A stretch of DNA of 64,000 bases from Hygrophila difformis (taxonomy: Eukaryota; Streptophyta; Magnoliopsida; Lamiales; Acanthaceae), in assembly GCA_030278955.1 (NCBI GenBank), contig JAOANR010000002.1, positions 25,592,057 through 25,656,056 of the forward strand, in the 5' to 3' direction. Position numbers and translations under genes: made by a program. Below the pieces are notes generated by a model. It made no database searches and was not told where the DNA came from. It was given only the letters and a program-made list of their open reading frames with translations. This document shows positions 44,714 to 55,965 of this stretch, one piece after another. The first letter of the stretch is position 1, and the number at the start of each line of letters is the position of its first letter.

Positions 44714-47700
44714 TGTAACGACCCGAATATTTTTGTCCGAATATTTTGTATTTCAAATAAACAAATTCAAATTGTTGTGAACTACGTAATGACTTGATCC
44801 CTTCACAGGGTATGTAGGCAACTTGGAAATTTCAATTCTGGGTTCAGTCAAATAATAACAAACAACACACAATATCCCAATCACACAATTAAACGATTTC
44901 CGAGCTCGCGAGGAGATAAAATCGCAATTTCGAGGACGAAGTTTATTCTTAAGGAGGGTAGACTGTAATACCCGTAAATTTTATGATATGAAATAGAATT
45001 TAATCCGAAGAGCGAAAGGATTTCAATTCCGAGAACCCGTAAAGTCGGAATTGCACGGGAGTCATAAGACGACGAATTAGAAGCCGACGAACCCCAAAAC
45101 CGACGGATTTAAGATTTCGAACACGAAATCAATTTAAGTCAAAATAAATTTAAGATAGAAATCGTAATCCGAGAATGACCCGGGAAAATCGAGCCCGAAA
45201 GGTCGAAGGATAGAAGTCCAGAAGAGAGGAGAAAAGACCCTACGGGACGCACGACCTGGTCCGGACCGCAGTCTAGACCGGAGCCGCGCGGTCTCCGCGC
45301 GGGCGCACGCCAAGGCCGCGCCAAGCAGCAGACAGCTACAAATCGCGCGATATCAGCGATTTCTTGCCAAAATTTCGGCCCCCGACTAAGGTAAGTTAAT
45401 CTCAGTCCGGGGGAAAGCTTTTAGGTCGAATTTGACCAGCCTCCCACTTCATTTTTCAGTCATTCAAACCTTTCTTCATCCTCAAACTCTCCCAAATACC
45501 AAAACACATAGTTCCGACCTTCCGACGACTTTCCGGCGACTTTCCGGCGACCGAACCCGACCGTGGAGGCGTGTAGATCAAGGGATACCGACCTTGGATT
45601 GTTGGTAAGGGTTAGATTAGGTTCTTTTGTCGTTTTTAATCATAAATCATCATTCTAACTTACGGATTCTTACTTGCAAACACGTTCATGGCCAAAGGAG
45701 AGGGAGTATGTGTTGCGTAGATCCGTTCGTGGCGATTTTGGACAATTCAATCAACCCTAGGACGTTCAAGGAGTCATTAACTGTAAGTCGATACCTTTCA
45801 TGTCAATACAGGTGGTGTAGGGGCGTCAGAAATATTGATTTTGAAACGAACCGTAAAAATTGAACCTAAAAACCCCAAACGACGTATTTTCTGAAATCCG
45901 ACCAAAACACCTATTTTGAGAGTTCAAACCGAAAAACTCAAAACTAAAATTTTGATCCTAAGACCTTAAGCTATGTTGTGTAAAAATTTCAGAGATTTTT
46001 ATCGAGTTTTACTACCCCAAATCGCGTTGGGTATAATATGTGAATTTAAGAAATTTTCGAAACCTGACAGTGCACTTGATCGAACTTGATGAGCATGTTT
46101 CTATGATTTCTAGTCCGAACTAATCTTTATGATGTAAACAAAAGTTGTAGATAATCATGTCTAGTATATTTCCACAAAACTTCAGAATTTTTTGAGTCCA
46201 TTTGTTGTGTCTAAAAGTCGAGTTTTGAAACTATGTCGAACCTGAATCCTGACAGCATATTGTTCATGTAGAAAACTTGATTTTTGACATGTTTCCCTTA
46301 TTTATTCCGAAAAACTCAAAACATAAAAGTTGTTCTTTGAGATGTTTTTGATATACTGTGAAAGTTTCAGATCAATCGCCTTTGTATTAAATTTTTAAAC
46401 TAAAAAGGAGTAAACTGTGACAACGAATGGTTTTAACTTGCGAGATTTTGAAATATCTAAACAAACGGTCGAAACCTTGTTATACGATAAAGCTATATTT
46501 TTAAAAATCTCGTTACACTAAGTTGAAACAATATCGGATACATAGGTAGGGGGTGAATGCTCTGCAGGGTGCCCCTCTAGCCTTTTCTCTGCGTGCCTAT
46601 AATGGACGAGAGAAGTTGAAATGAAAAACTATGCCAAAACGGCAATGTATTTTGGGCCTACACTTTCGGGAGTATCCGTATGGGTTTCCCGAGGCTCCGG
46701 AGTGGTACTGGGTATGGCGGATGGGCTGCGGCCGCCGAGCTACCGGCTAAACGAAAACTTACGAAACTGGCTGCGGCCGCCTTGCCGGCTAAACTAAATA
46801 TTGTTGAGATGGTGGCGTAACGGGAGAAATTAAAAGACTTAGTCCTTTTTATTTATTTATTTATTTATCTATATCATTATTCATGCATTTAAATTATGTT
46901 TTAAATTTGTGTCCATGCTTAAATTACTATTTATGAAATTAAATGTGTCTTTCAAGTATGCAAGTTTTTATTTTTTTGAGGTCAACAAATCTATGGTATG
47001 GAAGCCTTCTTACAACCATGCAATATCCAACAAAATTTCCAAAAGTCTAAATTAGAGGAGAAAATATCCCTTTTCCTAGAAACTTAAAATACATTACACA
47101 AATCATTTGGTGTTCCACGCCATTGCACAAGAGGGGTAGCGTTGCAGCTCGATTGCTTCTGCTATCACTCAAGACTTGGGATTAGTGACACGATAATCCT
47201 CTTTACTTCGTCCATAATACACAGGATTGGTGCTGTTGAATGTAATGAAGTTCCAACCAAATGCAGAACCACCAACAATGTATGTAGTGACCTGTGCATT
47301 GTTATTTGAAGCATTGGATGGGACTCCATTCTGGGAAGGAAAATGACCAGGAGCATTCTCTGCAGGTTTTACATCTATTTGATGCTCTGCATGTTTCACA
47401 TCTACTTGATGCGCCAGAGGAGGTTTCATATCTACTTGCTGCACTGCCGGCTTAATGTCACCATTGCTGCAACTCTCCAGCCTAGCGGTTTGTTCTGCTA
47501 GCTCTTTATACAGATCTATCAAAAGCTTCATCCCTTCACGGATATCAGTAGCAGCCTTGCAATTTCGAAAATCAGGGGTCTTCAGCACCTCGATGAAATG
47601 GGGGCGAAGGTCTCTAACAACAGCACGGATTTTATAACGAAGGGAATCCTGAATGTTGGTCGTGCCATCTTCAAGAGGCCTTTTTCTGCTATTTGGGAGA

Positions 47701-48233
47701 GGAGCTATGTTAAGTATGCAAGTTAAACTCTTATTTTAAATTGGTAAATGAAATGTATTTCATGCATGATTAGGAGTATAATCTTAATTATTAAATTAAA
47801 CTCCTTTATTGCTATGTTAGAATCGATTTACTCAGTATTTTATAATACTGATAAAAATGTTGTTTTCCCTTTTGTTTTCAGAGTATGGGGAGAATGCACA
47901 AGCATGTGCATTTTGGGGGGACACCTTTTTAACATTACTTTATCGTTTATTTAAACATGCATATCGGGCCTGTTTAACCCGAGCTTTGGCCCTGTTGGCC
48001 CTATATTTTAAATTCCGCTGCATAGATTTTATTTCCGCTGCACAAACTTATTTACTATCGTACGTGGATGGCATTATATTATTATTTTTAAATAAATAAT
48101 TCCGGACTTGTTTTTAAAATTCTTTTTAATACCATAGCCTTGCATCTCTTTAGCAAGCTCGGAGAATTCGTGTCTTGCTAGGGAGGTGTGGCGGTGGCAT
48201 CCCGGCCTGGGTTATCAAATCCGGGGTGTTACA
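44714..48233 (+). repeat. 5' LTR of element F (with nested retrocopy)
   Basis: From TGTAACGACCC to CCGGGGTGTTACA; about 2.76 kb without the retrocopy. Same family as the LTR of A and LTR D, and nearly the same sequence as 53127-55610. It contains about two minisatellite units at 46725-46800. Confidence 0.88.
46967..47711 (-). pseudogene. Processed pseudogene of a host mRNA
   Basis: A 745-bp insert flanked by a 13-bp duplication AAGTATGCAAGTT (46954-46966 and 47712-47724); the empty site is at 55375-55387. On the minus strand it ends in a short poly(A) (T-rich 46967-46977). The frame is open from the truncated 5' edge to a TGA at 47169-47171, about 180 codons: RKRPLEDG near the start, RYKIRAVVRDLRPHFIEVLK, EGMKLLIDLYKELAEQTARL (helical), three imperfect QVD-K-P repeats, and a conserved-looking end GGSAFGWNFITF then VYYGRSKEDY. 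I do not firmly recognise it; the C-terminus faintly recalls the plant HEADING DATE REPRESSOR 1 family. A 3' UTR of about 190 bp follows. Confidence 0.8.
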
Positions 48234-48236
48234 AGT

Positions 48237-48252
48237 TGGTATCAGAGCCCGG
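48237..48252 (+). other. Primer binding site of element F
   Basis: TGGTATCAGAGCCCGG, full initiator-Met tRNA match, 3 bases after the LTR end. Confidence 0.9.
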
Positions 48253-48599
48253 AATATTTTTAAAACTAGTATTATTATTTTAACCTATTAGTTTAAAAAC
48301 TAGTATTATTTTACTTAGTATTTTTAAAACTATTATTTTGAGCCCAAATTTTTGGCCCAATCACTATACTTACTATTTATTTAAAATCCTAATTATTTGA
48401 GCCCATAAATTTTTAGCCCAAAATTTTCTTTTTACTTAGCCCAATATTTTTAAGCCCAAGATTTATTAAAATTTTGGCCCAATATAGTGGCCCAACTTTT
48501 TAAGTATTATTATCCGTGAAGTAAATTTATTTTAAATTCATGCATATCCTAATCTTGCTTGACATGTGTTCTAACTCTAACATCCCTTGTTGACATTAG

Positions 48600-49122
48600 A
48601 TGGCCGAACCAAACACGAACATGATCACCCTTATGATGAGATTGATCGAAGCACATCTCGCATTACCACAAAATGTAAACAATTACAAATTGCGGTTAGA
48701 ACAACTAGAGGCAAACATGGGCCACCTAGCGAATCTGAGGGAAGCGGATCAACACGATCTGACCCAACTAAAGGTTTCAAGTCGACGAACTCCAAGCCCA
48801 CGAGGCTGAACTCTGGACCAAGAGTAACGACATAGAGACACAAGTAGGGAACTTGGAAAATGAGCTGATTAACCTGACTGATGACTTGTTCCCTCATGCC
48901 CCTTTTAGCCCAGGGACTCCTCCTGCAGCTAACCCCGTTCCTGATCCCGCCGCTGTCCCTGTCGCCGCTTCTCTTCCTGTTGCCGCCGCTGATCCTGCTC
49001 CTGCTGCTGGGCCCAATTGGCCAGCGAGCCCAGTGTTCCATGGACCCCTTGGCATGGGCACTATTGAGGATTCAAGTGATGAGGACGATCCCATGGAGGA
49101 TCCGGCCACCTACGCTCCCTAG
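48600..49122 (+). pseudogene. Leader coiled-coil ORF of element F, one frameshift
   Basis: Starts at ATG 48600, about 350 bp after the primer binding site. Residues 10-60 are helical with heptads (NYKLRLEQLEANMGHLANL). A single-base frameshift near 48770 moves the coil to another phase (FQVDELQAHEAELW, then QVGNLENELINLTDDL), which continues through 48853 into a Pro/Ala/Val-rich tail and ends with an acidic patch DSSDEDDPMEDP and a TAG at 49120-49122. About 173 codons if in one frame. The layout (short N-terminus, coiled coil, Pro/acidic tail, between primer binding site and gag) is the same as 20215-20676 of element C, although residue identity is low. No known domain recognised. Confidence 0.6.
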
Positions 49123-49344
49123 ACTTAGGGATCTTTTGACGCATTATTCCTATTATTCCGTTCCTATTTTCCGAACTAATCCTCGCATTGCGATTCCTAC
49201 AGCTTGTATCGAATAAATTTTTCTAGTGAGCAATAAAGTTTTATTTTATACATAAGTATATTATTCTTCACATTTTATTTTTCAAATACCTTGTTGAAAC
49301 GCAACCAAACAATGGTACAAGGTATTAATAAATATATGAATATA
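49123..49344 (+). other. Leader remnant of element F
   Basis: AT-rich, no coding region. It ends at a TA-flanked MITE. Confidence 0.5.
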
Positions 49345-49605
49345 CTTCCTCCGTTTTTTATTGTTAGCTACGTTAGAAGTTTTGCCACTATTCATTGAAC
49401 TACTTTGATTTCAACTTTTTCTCATAGCTATACAAGTTAAAATATAGTCAAGTGTGATCTTGTTAGATTCGTCTCGTCATGTAGTTTTTAGATATGGAAC
49501 TTATAGAATTTTTACTTTTACTGAACTTGAGTTATTAACGGTTTAAAATGTGCATTGGACTGCGTGCGATGTGGGTCCGTAGCAAACAAATAAAAACGGA
49601 GGAAG
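49345..49605. mobile_element. Stowaway-like MITE
   Basis: A 261-bp element with ends CTTCCTCCGTTTTTTATT and AATAAAAACGGAGGAAG, flanked by TA at 49343-49344 and 49606-49607. It shares CTTGTTAGATTCGTCTCGTC with the MITEs at 7521 and (inverted) 29889. Confidence 0.87.
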
Positions 49606-49917
49606 TATATAATAAAGGGGTAACACTCAAACAAGGGTACCTCCAACCCTGAAACCCTGAAACCCTAAACCCTAGTGTCAAAACTGAACAGGACCCGCCT
49701 GTGTTAAAAAAAAAAACTACGAAATCATAAACTAAGGTAGAACAATTCAACCGCATTTCTAGAGACGAAAATTAAAACAAATAACTAGGCAGTGATATAA
49801 CGAAAGCATAAACTACGAATCACAGTCAACAAAATCATTGTCATACAGTCTCATAAGGAAACAACTGAACAAAATACTTCTACTACGAACCCTAAGTGAA
49901 ATTGCAAAGACGAAATA
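49606..49917 (-). other. 3' flank of the antisense gene
   Basis: Non-coding; includes CCCTGAAACCCTAAACCCTA (too short for a telomeric array) and an A11 tract at 49707-49717. It may be the 3' UTR of the minus-strand gene. Confidence 0.4.
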
Positions 49918-51263
49918 TCACTGATCAGGAGGCGGGAACTGCTGACGCATGTACTCATCCATCTGTCGCATGTAGGCGTACATGTCAGTCATAGTGGCCT
50001 GCTGCTGCATCTGCCTCGTAATGATCGTGTCCATACGAGCCTGGTAGAGGTCCATCCTAGCATCCAAGGCATCGTAGCGAGCGTCCAGGGTGTCGTATCG
50101 AGCCTGCCCAGCTGCGAACCCAGCGTCCATGTCGACCCGCATCTCCTGCATCATCTGCAGCATCTGTGTCATCTCCTAGCCCTGCGGTGGCACTGTGGGA
50201 GGTGGAATGACTGGAGGTGGAGCTGGATGCTCCGGAGGAATGACCAAAATCAGACCGCCATCCTCGGGCTCTAGCCTAAGCACGGCCTGAAGCGCTCCGC
50301 GACGCAAGGCATTACGCCGAGCAGTGTAGGTCGGAACAACGTAATAGTTACCCGCATACAACTCATAAGGGTCTGTCTCCGGGGAAGTACGTATCCCCTG
50401 TGCCACACAAAGACCGTAAATGAGGTGAACATGTGTAATCACCCTACTACCCCGGCCTCGACGCATACCCCTCTGATTGTCCTCAATACAAGCTCCCACA
50501 TTATCCTACGGCCTTGGGCGATAAAGCAAATGGTCTCGTATACGTGGTCCAAGACGATGTGACTCCGAGTAATCGGTCGGACCCGGCCCTACCATAGCTG
50601 AGTAAGAGCACGCCAGGGAGTATCCATAGTAGTCAAACGCAGCTCATGATCATGCTCGATCCGAGGTGGCACCTCGGTGCATAAGACATCCCACGCAGGC
50701 GAAAGTATAGGACCCTCGGGCTGTGCCCGGAACTCGCCCTCGTCGGGTAGATCCAGATACATGTTGATCGCCCGGGCACTAAAATCTAGGTAGCTACCGC
50801 GAACCAAGACACGAGACATATCAGCATGCTCCCCCAAACCGCTAATGTTGGTAATAACCTCCATAGCTAGGTACCCTGAAGCTGGACCCTTAGGATGGCG
50901 CGCAAGCCCTGTCCACTGGAGGTAATCTAAGACGGTCCGAACCCTGTCGTCATCCGTATAGCGAGGATGGAGGCCTCTCTCAGGAACATAGGCCCGGTTC
51001 CTACGCAGCTTGTCAAAGTAAAAGTCCTGAGCGGCCATAGATGCGAAACGACGTCTATCGTGCCGGCGAGGACGCTCCTCATCAGGAAGATCCCGAAGTC
51101 TCGGGCCCCGCTGCTGCTCCTCCTCCTCAGACTCGCTGTCATCTACATCCGGCATCACCGGAACCGCAGTACTAGAGCTAGCCCTGCCACGCCGTGTGGC
51201 TCGTCTCTTGGCTTCCGGAGGACACATGAGAGACGCCAGAACAACCCACATAAAGAGCAACAT
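49918..51263 (-). pseudogene. Antisense plant transposon-protein gene (Transposase_32-like)
   Basis: Three minus-strand frames read as one decayed gene. Frame 1 (51263-50589, 224 codons): an acidic/basic N-terminus with DDSESEEEEQQRGPRLRDLP, then SYLDFSARAINMYLDLPDEG, the motif typical of 'putative plant transposon protein' (PF20167-like) ORFs. A TAG after ALTQLW (50589-50591) and a frameshift near 50500 lead to frame 2 (to 50176; RGSRVITHVHLIYGLCVAQG, then a Pro-rich end), and a TAG to frame 3 (to 49918), a repetitive helix with ARYDTLDARYDALDARMD. About 440 residues in all. The ATG lies one base after a good splice acceptor. It runs against the sense of F. Function of this family is unknown. 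Confidence 0.65.
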
Positions 51264-51264
51264 C

Positions 51265-51885
51265 CTGCAAAATAGCTAATACCACTTATAAGGCTAAATT
51301 CCACACACTAGTCATCAAACAAAATTGCACATCAATATAGACTTCCAACATGAGTAATCTGTAAATATATTAACCCCAAGATTTCTCTTTAACATAAACC
51401 GGAAGGTAATCTAAACAAAGAATATGCCCAAACAAATTCCAAAACCCTTGTGGCATTTCGTCGAACACGTTATGTGCGCAATAAACCAAGTTTAAAGTTT
51501 ACTTACAAATACATGAAAATTGTCCACAAATTGAAACAATTGCTCAAAGCGACAACTCATCATCACAATATTGCATCAAACAACAAAAAATGAACTCATT
51601 TTCATGCCACAATACCAACCAAAAATAAAAAATTTCATATTCTCCCTAAATATTCAAATCTAACAAGAATTTGCCAAAAACATAAACACATTGTGGCATG
51701 AACTCAACCAAATCAACAAGAGTAACATCAATTATCACACATACTTGCTAATTTATACAAAATAGGCCTAAAACTAACAAACCCCCAATTTCTACACCTA
51801 AACCCAAACTTCCAAATCCGTCCGAAAATCAAATGAACCAAGGCATGAGAATTGAAATTAGTAAGCAATAGTAGTAGATACTTAC
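51265..51885 (-). other. 5' intron of the antisense gene
   Basis: On the minus strand a donor CAAG/GTAAGTATC (51886/51885) and an acceptor TTTTGCAG/G (51265/51264) bracket a 621-bp AT-rich intron ending one base before the ATG. Leader introns of this kind are common in plant genes. Confidence 0.65.
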
Positions 51886-52151
51886 CTTGCCAAGTGAAAT
51901 CGAAGTCGGAATTAGGAAAATTTGAGAGCAAGAGACCGGATTGGGAGAGGAATTGGGAAGTAGTCTCGGATGGGAGGGGGAAGAATGGGTGACGCGCCCC
52001 CGCGTGAGTCCTTTTTTTCGGACTGCCGCGGCCGCGTGGTCACGGCGCGGAATTGGCTCGCACCGCGCAGCCACCGCGCGGAGGTCGGGAAGCATTTTAT
52101 TTTTTATTTTTTTAATTTTATTTGTTTTCTTTATTTTACTTACCCTACACT
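51886..52151 (-). promoter_or_regulatory. Leader and promoter-like region of the antisense gene
   Basis: 51886-52095 is GC-rich toward the right (GCGGCCGCGTGG, CCACCGCGCGG), followed by a T-rich stretch. I see no clear TATA box. At 52152 integrase sequence of F resumes abruptly, so this is one edge of the inserted block. Confidence 0.45.
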
Positions 52152-53102
52152 ACTTAATTGGCCCGAGCTTATATTGATAATATGGTACGACGACATGGAG
52201 TACCACATGACATCATTTCGGACAGAGACAGTAGATTTGTCTCTCATTTTTGGACGGAGTTACAAGAAGCTCTCGGTACTCAAATCAAAATGAGCACAAC
52301 AATCCACCCAATGACGGATGGACAAACCGAGAGAACCATCCAAACCTTGGAGGACATGCTGAGAGCGTGTGTCCTAGAGTTTAAGGGTAGCTGGGAAAAT
52401 TATTTACCCTTAATTGAATTTTCCTACAACAATAGCTACCATGCTAGCATCGGCATGGCACCATTCGAGGCATTGTATGGTCGAAAGTGCCGAAATTTGT
52501 TAAGTTGGGAAGAAAATGATAAGGAAATGGTGGTGGGACTTCAACTCGTAGAAGATATGACTCAACAAATCAAAGTGATTTAAGGAAAGATGGAAGCAGC
52601 ACAAGACCGGCAGAAAAGTTATGCCGATGTGAGACGGCAAGACCTAGAATTTCAAGCTGGGGATAAGGTCATGCTAAAGATATCACCTATGAAGGGGGTG
52701 ATGCGCTTTGGCAAACGAGGAAAGTTGAGTCCTCGATATATAGGACCTTATGAGATTCTAGAAAGAGTCGGTAATCTAGCATACCGACTAGCCTTACAGC
52801 CACAATTGGCTCGTGTCCACAATGTGTTCCACGTATCACAATTGGAGAAGTATGTGCACGACCCGACCCATGTAATCCAACCGGAAGAAATTGAATTGGA
52901 CGATGATTTGAGCTACGAGGAAGTTCCGGTGCAAATTCTTGATTTCATGGAGAGAGTGACAAGAAATAACACCGTCAAAATGGTTAAGGTTCTTTGTTCT
53001 AACCACGAAACTGAGACGACAACATGGGAATTGGAAGCAGACATGAGGGAGCGTTACCCGACTCTATTCCAAGATGATGCGACCACAGTTATGGGGACAT
53101 AA
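52152..53102 (+). pseudogene. Element F integrase core end and chromodomain-like tail
   Basis: It starts mid-core at [20 protein letters not shown] and retains the second catalytic Asp ([12 protein letters not shown]) and the Glu ([15 protein letters not shown]); the first Asp and zinc finger are lost. A TAA at 52581-52583 (KVI*GKM) is the only stop. It then has the GPY/F module GKLSPRYIGPYEILERVG, FHVSQLEKYVHDPTHVIQ and the chromodomain-like VKMVKVLCSNHETETTTWEL (Trp-His positions altered from W/NHG), ending TAA-type stop at 53102. The C-terminal half would otherwise be well preserved. Confidence 0.87.
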
Positions 53103-53112
53103 CTGTAATCTT

Positions 53113-53126
53113 AAGGGGGGGGAGGA
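53113..53126 (+). other. Polypurine tract of element F
   Basis: AAGGGGGGGGAGGA followed by TGTAACGACCC. Confidence 0.85.
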
Positions 53127-55610
53127 TGTAACGACCCAAATATTTTAGTCCGAATATTTTGTATTTCAAATGAACAAATTCAAATTGTTATGAACTACGT
53201 AATGACTTGATCCCTTCACAGGGTACGTAGGCAACTTGGAAATTTCAATTCTGGGTTCAGTCAAATAATAACAAACAACAACACACAATATCCCAATCAC
53301 ACAATCAAACGATTTCCAAGCTCGCGAGGAGATAAAAGCGCAACTTCGAGGACGAAGTTGATTCTTAAGGAGGGTAAACTATAATACCCGTAAGTTTTAT
53401 GATATGAAACAGAATTTAATCCGAAGAGCGAAAGGATTTCAATTCCGAGAACCCGTAAAGTCGGAATTGCACGGGAGTCATAAGACGATGAATTAGAAGC
53501 CGACGAACCCCAAAACTGACGGACTTAAGATTTCGAACACGAAATCAATTTAAGTCAAAATAAATCTAAGAGAGAAATCGTAATCCGAGAATGACCCAGG
53601 AAAATCGAGCCCGAAAAGGTCGAAGGATAGAAGTCCGGAAGAGAGGAGAAAAAACCCGACGGATCGCACGACCCGGTCCGGACCGCAGTCCAGACCAGAG
53701 CAGCGCGGTCTACGCGCGGGCGCGCGCCAAGGCCGCGCCAAGCAGCAGACGGCTGCAAATCGCGTGATCTCAGCGATTTCTTGCCAAAATTTCGACCCCC
53801 GGCTAAGGTAAGTCGATCTCAGTCCGGGGGAAAGCTTTTAGGTCAAAATTGACCAGCCTCCCCCTTCATTTTTCAGTCATTCAAACCTTTCTTCATCCTC
53901 AAAGTCTCCCAAAAACCAAAACACAAAGTTCCGATCTTTCGACGACTTTCCGGCGACTTTCCGGCGACCAAACCCGACCGTGGAGTCGTGTAGATCAAGG
54001 GATACCGACCTTGGATTGTTGGTAAGGGTTAGATTAGGTTCCTTTGTCGTTTTTAATCATAAATCATCATTCTAACTTACGGATTCTTACTTGCAAACGC
54101 GTTCGTGGCCAAAGGAGAAGGAGTACGTGTTGCGTAGATCCGTTCGTGGCGATTTTGGACGATTCAATCAACCCTAGGACGTTCAAGGACTCATTAACTG
54201 TAAGTTGATACCTTGCATGTCAATACGGGTGGTCTAGGGGCGTCCAAAATATTGATTTTGAAACGAACCGTAAAAATCGAACCTAAAAACCCCAAACGGC
54301 GTATTTTCCGAAATCCAACCAAAACACCTATTTCGAGAGTTCAAACCGGAAAACTCAAAACTTGAATTTTGATCCTAAGACCTTAAGCTATGTTGTGTAA
54401 AAAATTTCAGAGATTTTCATCGAGTTTTACTACCCCAAATCGTGTCGGACATAATCTGTGAATTTAAGTAATTTTCGAAACCTGACAGTGCACTTGATCG
54501 AACTTGATGAGCATGTTTCTATGATTTCTAGTTCGAACTAATCTTTGTGATGTAAAACAAAAGTTGTAGATAATCATGTCTAGTATATGTCCACAAAAGT
54601 TCAGAATTATTGGAGTCACTTTGATTGTCAAAAAGTTGAGTTTTGAAACTGTGTCGAACCTAAATCCTGACAGCATACTGTTCATGTAGAAAACTTGATT
54701 TTTGACATGTTTCCCTCCTTTATTCCAGAAAACTCTAAACATAAAAGTTGTTCGTTGAGATGTTTTTGATATACTTTGAAAATTTTAGATCAATCGCCTT
54801 TGTATTGAATTTTTAAACTAAAAAGGCGTAAACTGTGACAACGAACGGTTTTAACTTGCGAGATTTTGAAATATCTAAAAAAACGGTCGAATCCTTGTTA
54901 TACGATAAAGCTATATTTTTAAAAATCTCGTTACACTAAGTTGAAACGATATCGAATACATAGGTAGGGGGTGAGTGCTCTGCAGGGTGCTCCTTTAGCC
55001 TTTTCTCTGCGTGCCTATAATGGACGAGAGAAATTGAAATGAAAAACTATGCCAAAACGGTAATGTATTTTGGGCCTACACTCTCGGGAGTATCCGTATG
55101 GTTTTCCCGAGGCTCCGGAGTGGTACTGGGTATGGCGGATGGGCTGCGGCCACCGGGCTACCGGCTAAACGAAAACTTACGAAACTTACTGCGGCCGCCG
55201 GATTGCCGACTAAACTAAATTTGTTGAGATGGTGGCGTAACGAGAGAAATTAAAAGACTTAGTCCTTTTTATTTATTTATTTATTTATCTATGTCATTAT
55301 TCATGCATTTAAATTATGTTTTGAATTTGTGTCCATGCTTAAATTACTATTTATGAAATTAAATGTGTCTTTCAAGTATGCAAGTTAAACTCTTATTTTA
55401 AATTGGTAAATGAAATGTATTTCATGCATGATTAGGAGTATAATCTTAATTATTAAATTAAACCCCTTTATTGCTATGTTAGGATCGATTTACCCAGTAT
55501 TTTGTAATACTGATAAAATTATTTTTTTCCCTTTTTTTTTCAGAGTATGGCGAGAATGCATAAGCATGTGCATTTTGGGGATACCTTTTTAACATTACTT
55601 TTTCGTTTAT
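53127..55610 (+). repeat. 3' LTR of element F, truncated
   Basis: Matches 44714 onward closely, without the retrocopy, until TTTCGTTTAT at 55610, where sequence changes to the leader of G. The last 310 bp of the LTR are missing. The internal border motif here is AGGAGGGTAAACTATAATACC. Confidence 0.87.
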
Positions 55611-55710
55611 AACTTAGACTTAGCATCTCGATAAGCTCGATTTGGATCATGTCTTATTTAGAAAGGTAGTGACTATTTGCTTTAGATCATGATACTTTCT
55701 TCTGCATTGG

Positions 55711-55787
55711 ACCACATTTTGCCTATCTTATTATTATTATCGTACCACATTTTGCGTAGTAGTAACTTCGCATCACATTTTGATGTA
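55711..55787 (+). repeat. Triple ACCACATTTTG motif upstream of gag (G)
   Basis: ACCACATTTTGCC (55711), ACCACATTTTGCG (55744) and ATCACATTTTGAT (55772), 28-33 bp apart, about 180 bp before the gag ATG. The counterpart in C is at 20121-20187. Confidence 0.65.
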
Positions 55788-55965
55788 GTATCCCTTGTTA
55801 TCGAAATCATAATTATATAATGAAATTTAGTATTTATTTCCCTTTTCCCTTTTCGGTGTTCTTTTTGCGCTTAGAGCTTATAAGATGGGTTCCTAATTAC
55901 ATTCTAAATTGAATACTAACCTACCCTAAAATGCGAATCTTACCTCTGCGTGCTTGATTATCAGA

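Larger units (their letters stand above)
44714..55610 (+). mobile_element. Ty3/gypsy element F, rearranged
   Basis: 5' LTR 44714-48233, primer binding site, leader with a coiled-coil ORF, then about 3 kb of foreign-looking sequence with an antisense gene, then the end of integrase with the chromodomain-like tail, polypurine tract and a 3' LTR cut at 55610. Gag, protease, RT and RNase H are gone. Both LTRs begin TGTAACGACCC and share the short minisatellite form. Confidence 0.82.

Noticed and set aside
49655..49675. Telomere-like AAACCCTAAACCCTA
   Set aside because: Only two or three degenerate units; not an interstitial telomeric array.
49670..52151. CACTA ends around the antisense gene (CCTAGTG and CTACACTA)
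   Set aside because: The two words face the wrong way for terminal repeats and no longer inverted repeat supports them.
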